The notes beneath the pieces were generated by a model, which was not told where the DNA came from, did no database searches, and worked only from the letters and a program-made list of their open reading frames with translations. Shown here piece by piece: positions 18,301 to 25,996 of a DNA stretch of 64,000 nt. The position numbers and the translations under genes are program-made. Every line of letters begins with the position of its first letter. Position 1 is the stretch's first letter. The stretch spans positions 82,151 through 146,150 of the forward strand of contig PNNN01000065.1 of NCBI GenBank assembly GCA_013824245.1, read 5' to 3'. Origin of the DNA: Chlorobiaceae bacterium. Lineage in GTDB: Bacteria > Bacteroidota > Ignavibacteria > UBA10030 > SZUA-254.

Positions 18301-19205
18301 ACGCTGTTTTATTTTCAATCTTTGGAATTGGTTTTGCAATCTCGATTGCTTTGGGTTTAATATTATCGCGTCAATTTGGTGCTCCAATCCGAAGTTTGAT
18401 CGATGCAACACGTGAAATTGCTCGCGGTAATTTATCATATAAAAGAACGGCAGACCGAGCCGATGAATTTGGTGAGCTTGACCGCGCTTTCGAGAAGATG
18501 TCTCATGATTTAAGAAACAAACAAGATCAATTGTTAACAGCACAGAGGGAGGCGGCATGGCGTGAGATGGCAAAACAGGTTGCCCATGAAATCAAGAATC
18601 CGCTTACTCCGATGAAATTATCGCTTCAGCATTTGCGTGCTGCATTTCATGATCGCGCAAAAAATTTAGAAGATATTTTAGAAAAAGTTACTAATACAGC
18701 ATTGGAACAGATCGAAACGCTCAGTAGGATCGCCACAGAATTTTCGCATATGGCAAAAATGCCGGAAAGAAATGTTAAACCTATCGATCTTCATCAAATT
18801 CTAAAAGAGACGAAAAATCTTTTTGACGAATATGAAAATATCAATTTTGGTCTCTATCTTAACGCTTCGCATTCTACGATTCAAGCTGATCATGATGAGA
18901 TTCGTAGGGCATTCGTTAACATTTTAAAGAACAGTGTGCAGGCATTGAACGAGAAAGGTAAAATTACAATCACTTCGGAAGATCATAAAAAATATATCCA
19001 CGTTAACATAGTTGATGATGGTCCGGGAATGAATCGAGAGGCGCTTGAACATTTGTTTGAATTAAATTTTTCAACAAAGTCGGAAGGTATGGGAATTGGT
19101 TTGGCAATTGTGAAAAAAACAGTAACCGATTTCGGCGGCACAATAGATATTAAGAGCAAAATAGGTGGCGGAGTGGTCGTCTCGATCATTTTTCCACTGA
19201 TTTAA
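15333..19205 (+). CDS. Very large NtrY-like membrane histidine kinase (1290 residues)
   Basis: The C-terminal 300 residues form a complete sensor kinase. A HAMP domain (RQFGAPIRSLIDATREIARG) is near residues 1012-1060. The H-box QVAHEIKNPLTPMKLS has the phospho-acceptor His near residue 1085. The N-box NILKNSVQAL is near residue 1200, and the ATP-lid motifs DDGPGM and GMGIGLAIV are near 1228 and 1252. The H-box with NPLTPMK is of the NtrY type. The first 1000 residues contain an N-terminal anchor, an extracytoplasmic segment, a block of about eight to nine helices (roughly residues 250-530), another extracytoplasmic region and further helices near 785 and 830. No response regulator is adjacent, so the partner is unknown. 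The gene for PgeF begins two bases after its stop. Confidence 0.9.
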   Translation: MGKIIKKYSLILTICLICIFAATFMYEYIFADATARNWDNISSEIKEKQTLYIQNEFIEFQQSILNQLKKISDDKYVVLGINRNGSRDSLFDYLSQIQSNGTSIEIFDSSKNSVAWVNNYGPHIPLKNIVDSISVIILQKPLFTYLAIIQPISSGGKISGYIAGKRLFDVNLPLSNRFINKNSFSNTFAGKLSITPEFQFSATNHKTTVNNIYSIPLIGIDRSILGNALVPYLVVDEYREELSNTIELFRSIIGIIIYLLVTVVLITAMKKYSKAVQFIVITILVWSARYLLIWLNVSNQLFPDWFSPIYYASPFGLGIVRSLGDLFISSIFIFINVFSLCYFYLKSYSAHDKINRTGSKFLKIIAVALLSISFFLLFRAMAAIFRSAVRDSTISLNDLTTLLPNSELTVLLFGLFMTAVSFVLLQIVIIDIIRRYINNIFSKNHSEKFVWAITGIILVMGGVIFGLLQRSPLLSLEARAALTLGLIGATLLSRNGYLNKGENRYLRIGLVVSITTVLFMIPALRAEMEYKERSSVENFSRTVIKPTNAWISYLVDQTISECIDEEAVRIIKTNNRQEYSALAFKKWARSLLSEEGNNCVIRYYNSMGGPISTFKIGTVASITEESIIRDSISHSTLYQVDKNIRGVNTRWQIRTSVLTDVNGDTIGSVRVEVTGNKLTLLKGEIPEILRSKTKQTQVGLEQPLMLTEYFRDTIVSSSEETFYAKRALPNDIAEQVRKHNNLWTEEDFDDKYYESFYFRDENESSEGSVYCLARQKPGFFLSFFWFLRIGFIFLIFAVFIFTVKYLWNILRKKNKMFSFAEKLLISYLIVATFPVLFFSYYNKQTSSNRAEEELLSQLQDQTEIVVTELKRRFDVSTPVSISRVYDSDCSNIAEDINIDFDIYSSAELSSTSKPELYDAELLDSHLDASAYRELFLRERLFYSQKKELGNLAYVVGYRPLRSVDGRIIGVVSVPTLLKQSQRDMEMVQSNAVLFSIFGIGFAISIALGLILSRQFGAPIRSLIDATREIARGNLSYKRTADRADEFGELDRAFEKMSHDLRNKQDQLLTAQREAAWREMAKQVAHEIKNPLTPMKLSLQHLRAAFHDRAKNLEDILEKVTNTALEQIETLSRIATEFSHMAKMPERNVKPIDLHQILKETKNLFDEYENINFGLYLNASHSTIQADHDEIRRAFVNILKNSVQALNEKGKITITSEDHKKYIHVNIVDDGPGMNREALEHLFELNFSTKSEGMGIGLAIVKKTVTDFGGTIDIKSKIGGGVVVSIIFPLI

Positions 19206-19207
19206 AT

Positions 19208-19942
19208 ATGGTTATTAAACCGAAAATATTCAGCATCAATAAAAAGTTGATCTGCGCGGTAAGCACCAGAGCGGGAGGTGTTTCACCGGAACCGTTTGGT
19301 ATGAATCTTAGTTATCAAGTTGGTGATCGGGACGAAAATGTTACAAAAAATCGTGAATTATTTTTTAATCGTTTAGGGATTCCATTGTCGTCGGTTGCGA
19401 TACCCGGTCAAATTCATAGTGATCATATTCAATATATCTCAGAAGCAGGAGAATATCCCGACTGTGATGCGGTAGTTACAAATAAAAATAATCTATTTTT
19501 AATTGTTACTGTGGCTGATTGCATTCCAATATTTCTTTATGACAGTAAAACACAGGCATATGCTGCGATACATGCAGGATGGAGAGGTACTGAAAAGAGG
19601 ATATTAAAAAAAGGGATCGAGATGATGCGTTCAACATTTTCGACAGAAATAAACGATTTGTTTGCATACCTTGGACCCTCTGCAAGAAAATGCTGTTATC
19701 AGGTTGGTGAAGAGGTCGCTGATAAATTTAATAAAAAATATTTGATACATTCAGAAGGAATGAATCCCAAGCTTGACTTAATTACGATGAATTATGATAT
19801 GCTGATAGATTCAGGGATTGATAAAAATAAAATTGAAATATCTGAGCAATGTACAATTTGCAATCCGTCGTTATTTCATTCCTATCGTAGAGATAAAGAT
19901 TTATCGGGCAGGATGATGGCTGTGATTGGAATAAGAAGTTAA
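19208..19942 (+). CDS. pgeF: Peptidoglycan editing factor PgeF / YfiH-LACC1 family (purine nucleoside-active enzyme)
   Basis: Members were once called multicopper polyphenol oxidases. Characterised ones act on purine nucleosides or remove wrong amino acids from peptidoglycan precursors. The sequence has STRAGGVSPEPFGMNLSYQV at residues 19-38, the metal-site residues His in PGQIHSDHI (near 69), Cys in VADCIPIF (near 107) and His in AAIHAGWRG (near 122), and LGPSARKCCYQVG near residue 156. The length (244) is typical. It is tightly linked to the kinase gene upstream. Confidence 0.92.
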   Translation: MVIKPKIFSINKKLICAVSTRAGGVSPEPFGMNLSYQVGDRDENVTKNRELFFNRLGIPLSSVAIPGQIHSDHIQYISEAGEYPDCDAVVTNKNNLFLIVTVADCIPIFLYDSKTQAYAAIHAGWRGTEKRILKKGIEMMRSTFSTEINDLFAYLGPSARKCCYQVGEEVADKFNKKYLIHSEGMNPKLDLITMNYDMLIDSGIDKNKIEISEQCTICNPSLFHSYRRDKDLSGRMMAVIGIRS

Positions 19943-20037
19943 GTGCAATGGTCTGATTCTGAAGATTGTTATTGATTGGATATTTTCATACATTTTTTCA
20001 GGCATAAAAAATAAATTATTAAAAATAGAAAACGAAT

Positions 20038-21870
20038 ATGTGCGGAATTATAGGATATATCGGGGAGAAAAATTCTTTACCCATCCTAATTGAAGGATTA
20101 AGACGATTGGAATACCGCGGGTATGATTCTGCTGGTGTGGCGTTAATTCAGGGTAAAGAATTAGTCTTACACAAACAAGCCGGGAAAGTAAACGAATTAG
20201 CCCGGCTGGTTGAAGGACAAAATATTTTCGCTTCTTTGGGAGTTGGTCATACCAGATGGGCTACGCATGGTGAGCCGAATGATATAAATGCTCATCCGCA
20301 TGGCGATTGCAAGGAGGAAATTGCTGTGATTCATAATGGTATCATTGAAAATTATGCAACACTAAAAAGAAAGTTAGAGCGCGATGGTCACATTATGCGC
20401 ACAGATACTGATACAGAAGTAATTGCGCATCTTATCGAAGAATTTTATAAAACCGAAAACGATCTATTCAAAGCCACACGATTAGCTTTACTTGAAGTCC
20501 AAGGTACCTATGGATTGCTTGTTATTTCTAAAAAGGAACCTGATAAAATTATTGCCGCTCGCAAGGGAAGTCCGCTGATGCTTGGTATCGGACAGGGAGA
20601 AAATTTTATTGCCTCGGATGCTGCTGCCCTTATCGACCATACGAGAAATGTTATTTATTTGAACGATGACGAAATTGTATCAGTTGCAAGGAACTCATTT
20701 TTTATTAAAACAATTCACGATAAAGAGATAATCAAAAAAATAGAAAAAATAACATTCGATTTAGAGCAGATTGAAAAAGGTGGATTCGAACACTTCATGC
20801 TGAAAGAAATTCATGAGCAGCCGGAGTCGATTCGCAATTCAATCCGTGGTCGTCTGCTTGTTGATAAAGGTAAGGTTAAATTAGGCGGTCTCGAACGTGC
20901 GATGGATAAATTGTTGCAGGCACATAGAATTTTAATAACTGCGTGTGGCACGTCGTGGCATGCCGCGCTGGTTGGAAAATATATGTTCGAGCAATTAGCA
21001 AGACTTCCGGTGGAAGTAGATTATGCATCAGAATTTCGATATAGAAATCCGATAGTTCATTCAGATGATGTTTTGCTTGTGATAAGTCAGAGTGGAGAAA
21101 CTGCCGATACGTTAGCAGCGCTTCGCGAAGCAAAATCGAAAGGGGCATCTGTGCTGGGGTTGGTGAATGTAGTTGGCAGCACCATAGCGCGCGAGACAGA
21201 TGCAGGCGTATTCATTCATGCGGGTCCGGAGATCGGTGTGGCTTCAACAAAAGCATTCACTTCACAATTGGTAGTTTTGTCTTTGATTTCTATTTTACTC
21301 GGTCGGCATCGGGGAATGCCTGATGATCAGGCAAAAACATTAGTGGAAGATCTCGCATCTATTCCGTCAAAAATACAAAAGGTGTTAGATAAAGTAGATC
21401 AAATAAAAGTGATCGCAAATGAGTTTAAAGATGCCAAGAATGTTCTTTTCTTAGGACGAGGAATAAATTTCCCAACAGCGTTAGAGGGCGCGCTCAAGTT
21501 GAAAGAGATTTCATACATTCATGCCGAAGGATATCCCGCGGCTGAAATGAAACATGGTCCGATTGCTCTTATCGATGAAAAGATGCCTGTTGTTTTTATC
21601 GTTCCGAAAGATGCGATATACGAAAAAGTTTTAAGTAACATGCAAGAGGTTCGAGCACGAAAAGGGCGGATAATCGCGATTGCAAATGAGGATGATGATG
21701 AAGTTGAGAAACTTGCCGAGTTCGTAATTAAAGTACCGCGTACTTACAGTTATTTTGGCCCGATAGTCAATGTGATACCACTTCAACTGCTGGCATATTA
21801 TATAGCTGTTGCTCGTGGCTGCAATGTCGATCAACCCCGCAATTTGGCGAAAAGTGTTACGGTTGAATGA
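20038..21870 (+). CDS. glmS: Glutamine--fructose-6-phosphate aminotransferase (isomerizing)
   Basis: GlmS makes glucosamine-6-phosphate, the entry to UDP-GlcNAc and so to peptidoglycan and LPS. MCGIIGYIG gives the N-terminal Cys nucleophile of the glutaminase domain, followed by RRLEYRGYDSAG and HTRWATHGEPN. Two sugar isomerase (SIS) domains follow: CGTSWHAAL and SQSGETADTLAAL in the first (near residues 300-360), GRGINFPTALEGALKLKEIS and EGYPAAEMKHGPIALI in the second. The protein ends in NLAKSVTVE, the normal C-terminus. The length (610) is standard. No upstream glmS ribozyme could be recognised in the 95-base gap. Confidence 0.98.
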   Translation: MCGIIGYIGEKNSLPILIEGLRRLEYRGYDSAGVALIQGKELVLHKQAGKVNELARLVEGQNIFASLGVGHTRWATHGEPNDINAHPHGDCKEEIAVIHNGIIENYATLKRKLERDGHIMRTDTDTEVIAHLIEEFYKTENDLFKATRLALLEVQGTYGLLVISKKEPDKIIAARKGSPLMLGIGQGENFIASDAAALIDHTRNVIYLNDDEIVSVARNSFFIKTIHDKEIIKKIEKITFDLEQIEKGGFEHFMLKEIHEQPESIRNSIRGRLLVDKGKVKLGGLERAMDKLLQAHRILITACGTSWHAALVGKYMFEQLARLPVEVDYASEFRYRNPIVHSDDVLLVISQSGETADTLAALREAKSKGASVLGLVNVVGSTIARETDAGVFIHAGPEIGVASTKAFTSQLVVLSLISILLGRHRGMPDDQAKTLVEDLASIPSKIQKVLDKVDQIKVIANEFKDAKNVLFLGRGINFPTALEGALKLKEISYIHAEGYPAAEMKHGPIALIDEKMPVVFIVPKDAIYEKVLSNMQEVRARKGRIIAIANEDDDEVEKLAEFVIKVPRTYSYFGPIVNVIPLQLLAYYIAVARGCNVDQPRNLAKSVTVE

Positions 21871-21949
21871 TAATTTTTGATATTACCCCAAATATTCCTA
21901 TTTTATACCCCGTTGTCTTAATTAATTTTATTTAGAAAGGGATGTGTCA

Positions 21950-22795
21950 ATGACACGAGAACCGAGATTTAAATCGTCGGAGTGGGCGCTTATTTTAGGC
22001 GCTTCGAGCGGGTTTGGCGGTGCAACCGCTGTTGAACTTGCAAGGAGAGGAATGAATATTTTTGGTGTTCATCTCGACCGGCAGGCAACAATGCCCGCCG
22101 TTCAACAAATTCTAAAAGAGATTAAACATGCCGGGGCAAAAGCGGTATTTTTTAACATCAACGCCGCCGATGCCATTAAGCGAGCAGAAACGTTAGATGA
22201 AATCAAAGAAAGATTCAATGTTGAAACAAATAACACCGTAAAAGTTTTAGTGCATTCTTTGGCGTTTGGGACTTTGAAACCTTTCATCAGTAAAAAAGTT
22301 GAAGATGAAATAACACAAGCACAAATGGAGATGACCGTTGATGTAATGGCACACAGTTTAATCTATTGGGTGCAAGGATTGATTAACAGGAATTTAATGC
22401 GCTCAGGCGCAAGAATTTTCGGATTAACAAGTTCAGGAGCGCATTCGGTAATTCCAGCATACGGAGCGATTTCTGCAGCCAAGGCAGCACTTGAATCGCA
22501 TATCCGACAACTCGCTATGGAATTAGGACCATTAGGTATTACTGCAAATGCCATTCTTGCCGGTGTAACAGAGACACCAGCTTTGAAAAAAATACCTGCC
22601 GCCGCGAGTATGGTTCAAGTGGCAAGGTTGAAAAATCCACAACATCGTTTAACACTTCCCGAAGATGTTGCACGCGCCATTGCATTGTTATCGCAAGAAG
22701 AATCTTATTTTATCTCCGGTAATGTAATCGGAGTTGACGCCGGCGAGGATAAGGTAGGATATGTTAGCTTGAAAAGTAGTTCACACTCTGAATAA
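21950..22795 (+). CDS. FabL-like enoyl-ACP reductase (short-chain dehydrogenase fold)
   Basis: The protein has the classical nucleotide-binding GASSGFGGATAVELA at residues 18-32. The active site has Tyr and Lys separated by six residues (AYGAISAAKAALESH near residue 165) rather than the usual three. That spacing, with a normal GxxxGxG motif, is characteristic of FabL-type enoyl-ACP reductases, which reduce the double bond in fatty-acid elongation. The C-terminal half (ITANAILAGVTETPAL) is also FabL-like. ATG 21950 is chosen over GTG 21944 because AAAGGG (21936-21941) is correctly spaced only for the former. The acyl-CoA dehydrogenase follows after 30 bases. A 3-oxoacyl reductase of unusual type is the alternative. 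Confidence 0.75.
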   Translation: MTREPRFKSSEWALILGASSGFGGATAVELARRGMNIFGVHLDRQATMPAVQQILKEIKHAGAKAVFFNINAADAIKRAETLDEIKERFNVETNNTVKVLVHSLAFGTLKPFISKKVEDEITQAQMEMTVDVMAHSLIYWVQGLINRNLMRSGARIFGLTSSGAHSVIPAYGAISAAKAALESHIRQLAMELGPLGITANAILAGVTETPALKKIPAAASMVQVARLKNPQHRLTLPEDVARAIALLSQEESYFISGNVIGVDAGEDKVGYVSLKSSSHSE

Positions 22796-22825
22796 TCAAA
22801 CAAAAAAATTAATAGAAGAGATATT

Positions 22826-23968
22826 ATGATCCAATTTGATTTTACCGATGAACAAAAAATGCTTCGCGATATGGTTCGCGATTTCACAAATACCGAGATA
22901 AAACCAATCGCCTCGAAGATGGATGAAGAAGAACAGATGTCGAAAGATCTGATCGATAAAATTAGAGAAACAGGATTATTGGGAACAGTTTTCCCCACTG
23001 AATACGGTGGCGGCGGTTTTGGTGAAGTTGGATATTGCATTGCGCAGGAAGAGATATCGCGTGGATGTTTAGCAACCGCGACTTTTATAGGTGCACATCA
23101 ATCTATAGGGGCGAATGCAATTTATATCGGTGGAAGCGAAGAGTTGAAAAGAAAATATTTGGTTCCGCTTGCAGAAGGTAAGTATATCGGTGCATTCGGA
23201 TTAACCGAAACTCAAGCCGGCTCCGATTCGTTCAACCTGCGAACCAAAGCTCGAAAAGACGGCAACGATTGGATAATAGATGGTGAAAAAATATGGATAA
23301 CTAATGGACCGTTCGCAGATATAGTTTCTGTTTTTGCCCGCACAGAAAGAGGGATCACCGGGTTTGTTGTTGAAACGAAATCTCCCGGTTTCAAAGCAGG
23401 CGCGAAAGAGAAAAAGATGGGATTAAAGGCAAGCGCAACATCCACATTAATGCTTGAAAACGTTCGTGTTCCAAAAGAAAATATGATTGGAGACGACGGA
23501 CGGGGTTTTCTCATCGCAATGAAAACTTTAGATGCCGGTAGGTTGGGGTTAGGCGCATGTTGTGTGGGTGCATCAAAAGAGTTAATGGTATTGTCCACTA
23601 AATTTTCTAAAGAACGAAAGCAATTCGATCAACCAATCTCACAATTTCAGGCGATTCAATTTATGCTTGCCGAAATGGCAACATTAATTTACGCGATGGA
23701 ATCAGTGGTTTATCGCACTGCTGCCGCATATGACCGTGGAGAACAAATTTCACGTTATTCAGCAGCAGTCAAATTATTCTGTTCAGAAGGACTTGATAAG
23801 ATAGCCGATATGGCTGTGCAGATTCATGGCGGTATGGGATATTCGCGCGAATTGCCCATTGAGCGCTTTTACCGCGATTCGCGCATCAACAGGATATTCG
23901 AAGGGACGAGTGAAGTCCAAAAATTAATAATGGGACGCGAAATTTTAAAGCGGAATGGATTGTTCTAA
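22826..23968 (+). CDS. Acyl-CoA dehydrogenase
   Basis: This is an FAD enzyme of beta-oxidation or branched-chain amino acid breakdown. FGLTETQAGSDSFNLRTKA near residue 127 and KIWITNGPFADI near residue 154 form the FAD and substrate region. QIHGGMGYSRELPIERFYRD near residue 332 and RIFEGTSEVQKL contain the C-terminal signature with the probable catalytic Glu in FEGT. The length of 380 is typical of short- or medium-chain enzymes, but chain length cannot be read directly. No electron-transfer flavoprotein genes are in the window. Confidence 0.95.
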   Translation: MIQFDFTDEQKMLRDMVRDFTNTEIKPIASKMDEEEQMSKDLIDKIRETGLLGTVFPTEYGGGGFGEVGYCIAQEEISRGCLATATFIGAHQSIGANAIYIGGSEELKRKYLVPLAEGKYIGAFGLTETQAGSDSFNLRTKARKDGNDWIIDGEKIWITNGPFADIVSVFARTERGITGFVVETKSPGFKAGAKEKKMGLKASATSTLMLENVRVPKENMIGDDGRGFLIAMKTLDAGRLGLGACCVGASKELMVLSTKFSKERKQFDQPISQFQAIQFMLAEMATLIYAMESVVYRTAAAYDRGEQISRYSAAVKLFCSEGLDKIADMAVQIHGGMGYSRELPIERFYRDSRINRIFEGTSEVQKLIMGREILKRNGLF

Positions 23969-24087
23969 AACTTTGTTTTTTTCGTTCAACTTTTGTATAT
24001 TCAAAACGATATTTGATAACTATTCTATCCCATCCATCAGACTGGTGATCAAAGTAAATATTTAACGACTTCCATCAAGGAATCATC

Positions 24088-25233
24088 ATGGCACAAAAGA
24101 CAAAAAAGAAAGTACAGGTAAAGCGGCCAGTAGCTAAACCGGAGCCGAAAGAATTTTCGATTGTCGATTTAGCGCGTGAGCTTAATTCCTTTAATGTTGA
24201 TAATTATTGGGACCTTGGCAGATTTTTGGTCGATAAAGTTATGACGACCGCGCGAAAGCAAGGTATGTTCGAAGATCAGGTACTCAAGATGATATCTTCT
24301 CAACCCGGGATTAAATTTCCATTCTCGGTATTGAAACAGTGCCAGCAATATTATTCATATTATCCCGACGTAAAAAAACGCGCGTTACCGGAAGTATTCT
24401 ATTTTGATTTAGCTACAAAAATTGATGAATCAAAGCGTCGCGATCAATATGAAAAGATGGCGCTCGATTTTAAATGGACGATTTCTGATCTGAGGAAAAA
24501 GATTCATGATGACGATCTTGCAAGACGGTTGGATGAACGAACGAAGTACGGATTCGATTTAAAAGAACGGAATGTGTGGTCATTCGACGCTCCTGATCCA
24601 AGATTTGGTAAAGTAAATTTCAAAGGTAGGTTACCCGGACAAATAATTGCCAACGCACTTTTTTATTACACAAAAAGCGGTGATTACATTGTCGATCCGT
24701 TTGCAGGTAGTGGTACGTTAGCTGATATTATTGATTCAGTTAGTTACTATCAGGATAGAAAGTATAAGTTATATGATTCGAACCCTGTTGATGAGAGGAT
24801 ATCCAGAAATAATATTCTGCTCACAGGAATTCCGGAACAATCGTCAGCAGTTGATTATATATTCTTAGATCCGCCGGCAGAGTTTACACAAAAAGACACA
24901 TCGTCTGATTTTGAAGTAAGTATGGATGCGGCACGAGCAGATTTTCTATTGAAGTTCAAGGGCATTATCAGAGAATGCGGCCGCGTTCTAAAATCAGGTG
25001 GAAAAGTTTCTATAATCATGGAGCCGGCATTTGCCGGAAAAGAATTTATAGATTTTCCAAACGAAGTAACTCATCTTTTCCGCGAGATGGGTTTTAAAGG
25101 AATCGGAAAAGTTTATATGCCCAAACGTTCAAGCGAAAGTGCCGTTAAGATGGCGGCAGGTATTGCAGAAGTAAAAGGTATTAGAGCGTTAACTTCTGAT
25201 TGCCGCGAAATGCTGACGTTTCAAAAATCATAA
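24088..25233 (+). CDS. Solitary methyltransferase-like protein with a DUF1016-like N-terminal region
   Basis: The 381-residue protein starts with a basic tail (MAQKTKKKVQVKRPVAKP). Residues 25-110 (LNSFNVDNYWDLGRFLVDKV, then FPFSVLKQCQQYYSYYPDV) resemble the YWDIG..FS..NL..M..FY pattern of the DUF1016 N-terminal domain. The C-terminal half resembles an N6/N4 DNA methyltransferase: DYIVDPFAGSGTLADII near residue 206 (SAM-binding motif I) and YIFLDPPAEFTQ near residue 256 (motif IV). The usual catalytic DPPY is DPPA here, so activity is doubtful or altered. No restriction enzyme gene is adjacent. Possible roles are orphan DNA modification, RNA methylation or a non-catalytic regulator. AAGGAA at 24077-24082 supports the start. 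Confidence 0.6.
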   Translation: MAQKTKKKVQVKRPVAKPEPKEFSIVDLARELNSFNVDNYWDLGRFLVDKVMTTARKQGMFEDQVLKMISSQPGIKFPFSVLKQCQQYYSYYPDVKKRALPEVFYFDLATKIDESKRRDQYEKMALDFKWTISDLRKKIHDDDLARRLDERTKYGFDLKERNVWSFDAPDPRFGKVNFKGRLPGQIIANALFYYTKSGDYIVDPFAGSGTLADIIDSVSYYQDRKYKLYDSNPVDERISRNNILLTGIPEQSSAVDYIFLDPPAEFTQKDTSSDFEVSMDAARADFLLKFKGIIRECGRVLKSGGKVSIIMEPAFAGKEFIDFPNEVTHLFREMGFKGIGKVYMPKRSSESAVKMAAGIAEVKGIRALTSDCREMLTFQKS

Positions 25234-25274
25234 ATTAGTTAAAGCACTTAACTACTCAAGTACTTATATACTCT

Positions 25275-25347
25275 GGACAGGTAGCTCAGTTGGTAGAGCA
25301 ACGGCCTGAAAAGCCGTGTGTCGCCAGTTCAATTCTGGCCCTGTCCA
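25275..25347 (+). tRNA. tRNA-Phe (anticodon GAA)
   Basis: The acceptor GGACAGG (25275-25281) pairs with CCTGTCC (25340-25346), discriminator A. The D arm is GCTC-AGTTGGTA-GAGC. The anticodon arm is ACGGC-CTGAAAA-GCCGT with anticodon GAA. The T arm is GCCAG-TTCAATT-CTGGC. CCA is not encoded. A terminator hairpin follows almost directly, so it is a single-gene transcript or the end of the preceding one. Confidence 0.98.
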
Positions 25348-25351
25348 CAAC

Positions 25352-25385
25352 AAAAAAAGTGTTAGTTGTAACTAACACTTTTTTT
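25352..25385 (+). terminator. Intrinsic terminator after tRNA-Phe
   Basis: AAAAAAAGTGTTAG pairs with CTAACACTTTTTTT around TTGTAA, giving a 14-base stem that ends in a T-run. The A-run on the left would make it work in both directions. Confidence 0.9.
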
Positions 25386-25996
25386 ATTAGGAGGCGTTCC
25401 CAGATATTCTCACCTAAGTCCACCTCATTGTCATACCCGATTTGAAGTAGATACACAAATCCAGCAAGATTAATCTAAATTATCAATAAAATCGACTTGG
25501 TGCGAAAGTTAGACAGAATCATTTTCTGCAATTTATGTCATTCGTGTAAATAATCTAATATACCCCAGAATCAAACGATAATTCGCAAATATAAAAATAT
25601 TATCACCGTTTCAACAGTAATTTATCTATTGAAACATTTAGTCCTAAATTGTCCAGTAAAAATATTTTTAAATATCAAATAATTTTTGCTAATGCAATTT
25701 TTGTCTTGACTTTTATATAAAAGGTGTTTACATTTTAAGCATAATATTTAGCCATGGGAAATTAGAGCTGGTTTTACTGTTGAGAAGAGTGACTATCTTC
25801 AAATCTAATTGCCAATCTGAAAAGTAGTTTATCAAAAGAATATAAAATAATCTCATCCCAATATTGCGTGTTTTTTAAAAAAACGCATTCGTGCTAATTT
25901 TTATCTGTAAAAATTGATTTGGGAGAGTTAGATCGAACATAGAGGGTAATTCTATTTAACTAACAATATCAATAACAATTTCATGGGGGTAATAAC
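25386..25996. other. 611-base non-coding stretch upstream of the exoprotein cluster
   Basis: The region is AT-rich, with stops in all frames and no gene-like frame. It contains one good promoter (25706-25734). It also holds an AT-rich palindrome at 25865-25887, where TGCGT..TTTTTT pairs with AAAAAAACGCA with one bulged G. It ends with GGGGGT at 25985-25990, the probable ribosome site of the next gene. From the promoter this implies a 5' untranslated leader of about 250 bases. No known riboswitch motif was recognised. Confidence 0.5.
25706..25734 (+). promoter_or_regulatory. Predicted sigma-70-like promoter for the exoprotein cluster
   Basis: TTGACT (25706-25711) and TACATT (25729-25734) are separated by 17 bases, matching the general bacterial consensus. 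It is the best promoter-like site in the 611-base gap before the 1649-residue exoprotein gene. Confidence 0.5.

Noticed and set aside
20000..20037. glmS ribozyme upstream of glmS
   Set aside because: The gap is only 95 bases, AT-rich, and shows none of the conserved ribozyme core.
25275..25347. tRNA-Phe as an integration site for the exoprotein region
   Set aside because: No integrase gene and no second copy of the tRNA 3' end was seen in the window, and a normal terminator follows the tRNA.
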